NCBI GenBank assembly: GCA_902489925.1
Contig: CABUBX010000109.1
Location: forward strand, 1-7,261
Direction of reading: 5' to 3'
Origin: an uncultured Lachnospiraceae bacterium
GTDB taxonomy: Bacteria; Bacillota; Clostridia; Lachnospirales; Lachnospiraceae
Length of the DNA: 7,261 nt
Of this stretch, positions 4,373 through 7,261 are shown one piece after another; positions within the stretch are counted from its first letter, which is position 1; every line of letters begins with the position of its first letter. The position numbers were made by a program, and so were the translations under genes. The notes beneath the pieces were generated by a model. The model saw only the letters and a list, made by a program, of their open reading frames with translations, was not told the DNA's origin and ran no database searches.

Positions 4373-7261
4373 TTAATCTTCTAACTTAGAGTCAATAAGA
4401 TTGACCGATACAAGGGTGGATACGCCCTTCTCCTGCATTGTAATGCCATAGAGCACATCCGCAGCATTCATCGTACCGCGTCTGTGGGTAATAATAATAA
4501 ACTGGGTATCCTTTGTCAGATTGCTTAAATACTGGGCATAACGCTTGACATTGGCATCATCAAGTGCTGCCTCGATTTCATCCAAAAGACAAAACGGTGA
4601 CGGTTTAAGCCGCTGAATCGCAAATAAAAGCGCGATGGCTGTCAGTGCCTTTTCTCCGCCGGACATCTGCATCATGTTTTGCAGCTTTTTCCCCGGCGGT
4701 GAGGCGATAATCCGTATGCCCGCATACAAAATATCCTCACCCTCCGAAAGTTCAAGACTTCCTTTGCCGCCGCCGAATAATTCTTTAAAAACCTTATCAA
4801 AATTTTTCTGGATTTCCTTGAATTTTTCTGCAAACTGTTCCCGCATCGCCTTGTCAAGTGTATCAATAATGCCCGAAAGCTTGCCCTCAGCCTCTATAAG
4901 GTCATCATGCTGGGTTTTTAAAAGCTCATAGCGGCCGCTGACCTCCTTATATTCCTCGATGGCATTAACATTAATATTGCCGAGCTGCTTAATCTCTGTC
5001 TTGTAGTGAGCTGCTGATTTTCTAAGTGCAGGCGCACTCTCGCTTGTCAATGTATCATCGGCAAATTCTAAAGCGCCCTGATAGGTCAGCTCATATTCTT
5101 CCCACATATAATTGCTTTTTGCCGTTTTTTTACTTTCTGTATCTTCAATCTGATGATTAAGACGAAACATCTCTTTATCAAGTTTGCTCATGCGGCCTGT
5201 CAAATCCTCGCGCTTTGCAAAAAAGCTTTTATGTGAAGCTGATAACGTCTCCTTTTCAGCAGTTGCCTCAGCCGTCGCCCTGTTTGAAAGCTCAACGGTC
5301 TTATCCAGTGAAATCATGCGTTTTTTTCTCTCGTCAACCTCTTTTTCTTTTTCACGGGCCTCCGCCTCAAGCGTTGCTATCTGTGCCAAAATTTTATCCG
5401 AATCATCTTTAATTCGATGGAGTTCACCACGGACACGTTTAATATTTTCGACAATAAACTCATTTTTTTGTATATACCCTGAGGCCTCCAGCTTTAAGCC
5501 GGAATTTTTTTCATTAAACTGCCGCTCATTTTCTATTGCTTCATTGAGACGGACGCTCATCTCCTCAATCAGCGCCTGCGTCTGTTCTTTAAGCGCATCA
5601 TATTCTTTTAATGAAACACAAAGGACTTCTTTATTTGTCTGAATTTCATCAATCTGCCGTTTTAATTCGCAATCCTCTTTTTTAAGCTCTGCATGGACAG
5701 CCGCATTATCCGTTGCAGCCTTTTTAGCCTGATTCAAGTTCATGCGGATTGTATTTTCACTTAAAGACAACTCCTGCATATGTACGATATAGCTTTCCTG
5801 TGCCTTTTTAATCTCCGCCTTCCTCTCCTGAAGCCGTATAAGCTTTTGTCCACATTCATCCATCTCCGCCTTAACAGCATCGATACGTTTCTTTAATTCA
5901 TCCAGTTCACGGCCTCGACCGAGAAGATTGCTTGCATTCTTATAAGCACCGCCGGAAAGGGCACCGCCCGGATTTAAAAGTTCACCGTCTAAGGTGACGA
6001 TTCTCAGCGCATATTTGTACTTTTTAGCAAGGCGCAATGCGTCATCAATATGCTCGGCAACAATAATACGGCCGAGAAGATGACGGATAACACCTTCGTA
6101 CTGCCTGTCAAAAACGACAAGCTCACTTGCCGTATTAATGACACCGGGTTCTTTAAGCACTGACGGATTTACACCTGTATCCTTGCCCAAAACACTTGTC
6201 AGCGGAAGAAATGTTGCGCGTCCGAAACGTCCCTGCTTTAAATAGCTAATCAGCGCTTTTGCTGTCTGTTCGTTATCTGTCACAATATTTTGTATGCTTC
6301 CGCCAAGGGCTGTCTCGATTGCGGTTTCAAACCGTTTTTCCACCTTTATAATATCAGCAACAACACCGATAATTCCCGGCATATCCTTCTTTTTTTCCAT
6401 GACCTTTTTAATGCTGCTGCCATAGCCGTCATAACGCTCACTGATATTTTTAAGTGCGCCGTAGCGGGAGTTTGTCTGATGAAAAACCTGCTGCTTTTCA
6501 TCCATATCACGGCGCAGACGAATCAAGGTCTCCGAAACCTGTCTGCCTTCCTCTGTGAGCCGTTCTTTATCCTTTTGAGCCTCCAAAATTTCTTTCATCT
6601 TTTCTTCAAGCTCAATCTCAAAACCTTTAACCGCATCCGCCCGGGACGTTTCTTCAGTCTTTAAAACAATCAGTCGCTGATTTAATTCTGATTTACGTAT
6701 ATTAATCTGCTCAATCATCGTATCATAACGGCCGATTTTCGCTTTCACAGATGCCGCATCATTTAAAAAGCCGATAATTTCACCATTTTTTGTGTCAATC
6801 GCCTCACGAAGCGTCTGTACATGGCGATTCATCTGTTCAAGGGCATCATCTGCTTTTGCCTTGGCATCATCAAGACTGCTGATTTTATCGCTGATGGTCT
6901 GCTTTTCTTCCATATAAGCGGCCAGTTCTTTTTGTTTTTGCTCACTTTGGACTGAAAGCTCAGTCATACGGTTTTTCTGATGCTCGGTTGTTGTATGAAC
7001 AGATGCAATCTGTTCATGCAAAACTTTAATTTCACCTTCGACTTTTTCCTTTTCAAGCAGGCCGTCGTTTAATATTTTCCGCTTTTCCTCAATTGCCCTG
7101 TCGCAAGCTTCAAGCTCACTTTCCAGGCGGTCATATTCTGTCTTAATCTGTGCATATTCATTGTTGGTCTGCGCTAAATCATCAGAAACGATGGTCGCCT
7201 TTTCATTCAGAGATTTGAGTTCATTTTTCATCTCAGCATATTCATTTAAAAACAAATTGAC
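4373..7261 (-). CDS. smc: Chromosome partition/condensation ATPase Smc, partial, N-terminus off the right edge
   Basis: Smc is the ABC-type ATPase of the bacterial condensin (Smc-ScpAB), which loads on DNA and organises and segregates the chromosome. Visible are 962 residues; the family is about 1,190, so roughly the first 225, with Walker A and the start of the first coiled coil, lie outside the window. In visible numbering: coiled coil 1 to about 290; hinge about 295-442 (DMPGIIGVVADIIKVEKRFETAIE, then GRATFLPL and TLDGELLNPGGALSGG); returning coiled coil to about 790; and a C-terminal head beginning near QLGNINVNAIEEY. The head holds the ABC signature MSGGEK (SGGEK 867-871) and Walker B PFCLLDEIEAALDD (LLDE 892-895), then IIITHRRGTMNAADVLYGITMQEKGVS. 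The signature has Met where many homologues have Leu. The frame is open to the edge, so TTG at 7255 is not a real start. ftsY follows 45 bp downstream, as in many Firmicutes. Confidence 0.97.
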   Translation of the reverse strand, partial: VNLFLNEYAEMKNELKSLNEKATIVSDDLAQTNNEYAQIKTEYDRLESELEACDRAIEEKRKILNDGLLEKEKVEGEIKVLHEQIASVHTTTEHQKNRMTELSVQSEQKQKELAAYMEEKQTISDKISSLDDAKAKADDALEQMNRHVQTLREAIDTKNGEIIGFLNDAASVKAKIGRYDTMIEQINIRKSELNQRLIVLKTEETSRADAVKGFEIELEEKMKEILEAQKDKERLTEEGRQVSETLIRLRRDMDEKQQVFHQTNSRYGALKNISERYDGYGSSIKKVMEKKKDMPGIIGVVADIIKVEKRFETAIETALGGSIQNIVTDNEQTAKALISYLKQGRFGRATFLPLTSVLGKDTGVNPSVLKEPGVINTASELVVFDRQYEGVIRHLLGRIIVAEHIDDALRLAKKYKYALRIVTLDGELLNPGGALSGGAYKNASNLLGRGRELDELKKRIDAVKAEMDECGQKLIRLQERKAEIKKAQESYIVHMQELSLSENTIRMNLNQAKKAATDNAAVHAELKKEDCELKRQIDEIQTNKEVLCVSLKEYDALKEQTQALIEEMSVRLNEAIENERQFNEKNSGLKLEASGYIQKNEFIVENIKRVRGELHRIKDDSDKILAQIATLEAEAREKEKEVDERKKRMISLDKTVELSNRATAEATAEKETLSASHKSFFAKREDLTGRMSKLDKEMFRLNHQIEDTESKKTAKSNYMWEEYELTYQGALEFADDTLTSESAPALRKSAAHYKTEIKQLGNINVNAIEEYKEVSGRYELLKTQHDDLIEAEGKLSGIIDTLDKAMREQFAEKFKEIQKNFDKVFKELFGGGKGSLELSEGEDILYAGIRIIASPPGKKLQNMMQMSGGEKALTAIALLFAIQRLKPSPFCLLDEIEAALDDANVKRYAQYLSNLTKDTQFIIITHRRGTMNAADVLYGITMQEKGVSTLVSVNLIDSKLED

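Noticed and set aside
4367..4395. Possible promoter for ftsY: TTGACT then TGAAAT with a 17-bp spacer at the end of smc
   Set aside because: The -10 candidate lacks the key A at its second position; the better-looking TAGGAT would need a 22-bp spacer. The close spacing to smc makes a separate promoter unnecessary.
5184..5642. 152-codon open frame on the plus strand
   Set aside because: Antisense to the Smc coiled coil; its Ser/Phe/Leu-rich sequence is what the reverse strand of Glu/Lys-rich coiled-coil codons gives.
6290..6664. 124-codon plus-strand frame with hydrophobic stretches that might look like a membrane protein
   Set aside because: Antisense to the Smc hinge and coiled coil; the hydrophobicity is a by-product of the reverse complement and no ribosome binding site was evident.
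7253..7255. TTG at 7255 as the start of smc
   Set aside because: The frame stays open to the window edge (V-N before it), and Smc homologues have about 225 more residues including Walker A upstream.

Overview
The window is a stretch of bacterial housekeeping chromosome in which all six genes lie on the minus strand, so transcription runs from the right end to the left. The protein sequences, an FtsY without a long acidic N-terminal domain, the AT-rich intergenic DNA, strong purine-rich Shine-Dalgarno sites and the smc-ftsY...ylxM-ffh order point to a low-to-moderate GC Firmicute, most likely a member of Clostridia. A Lachnospiraceae-like host is my inference and is not proven by the sequence.

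In transcription order the window holds: the C-terminal four fifths of smc (4373-7261, start beyond the right edge); ftsY (3380-4327); a threonine ammonia-lyase with a C-terminal ACT domain (2161-3378), starting one base after the ftsY stop; a GNAT-like acetyltransferase (1544-2137); a 108-bp AT-rich intergenic region with an elaborate promoter; ylxM (1076-1435); and ffh (1-1055), whose C-terminus runs off the left edge. Both ylxM and ffh appear to start at TTG.

FtsY (SRP receptor) and Ffh (SRP protein) are the paired GTPases of co-translational membrane targeting. YlxM is the small helix-turn-helix protein usually encoded next to ffh. Smc is the chromosome condensation ATPase. The threonine ammonia-lyase and the acetyltransferase have no obvious link to targeting and sit as a two-gene insert inside the usual ftsY-ylxM-ffh arrangement. 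The tight spacing of smc-ftsY-ilvA-GNAT suggests one operon, and ylxM-ffh seems to have its own additional promoter.

The most interesting DNA is 1436-1543. On the minus strand it carries three A-tracts in helical phase, an UP-element-like segment, TTGACA-N18-TATACT, an exact 14-bp direct repeat spaced 52 bp apart (about five helical turns) with one copy containing the -35 box, and a 9-bp perfect inverted repeat whose downstream arm contains the ylxM Shine-Dalgarno sequence. I found no mobile element, CRISPR array, RNA gene or clear intrinsic terminator. The genes themselves are ordinary members of known families.
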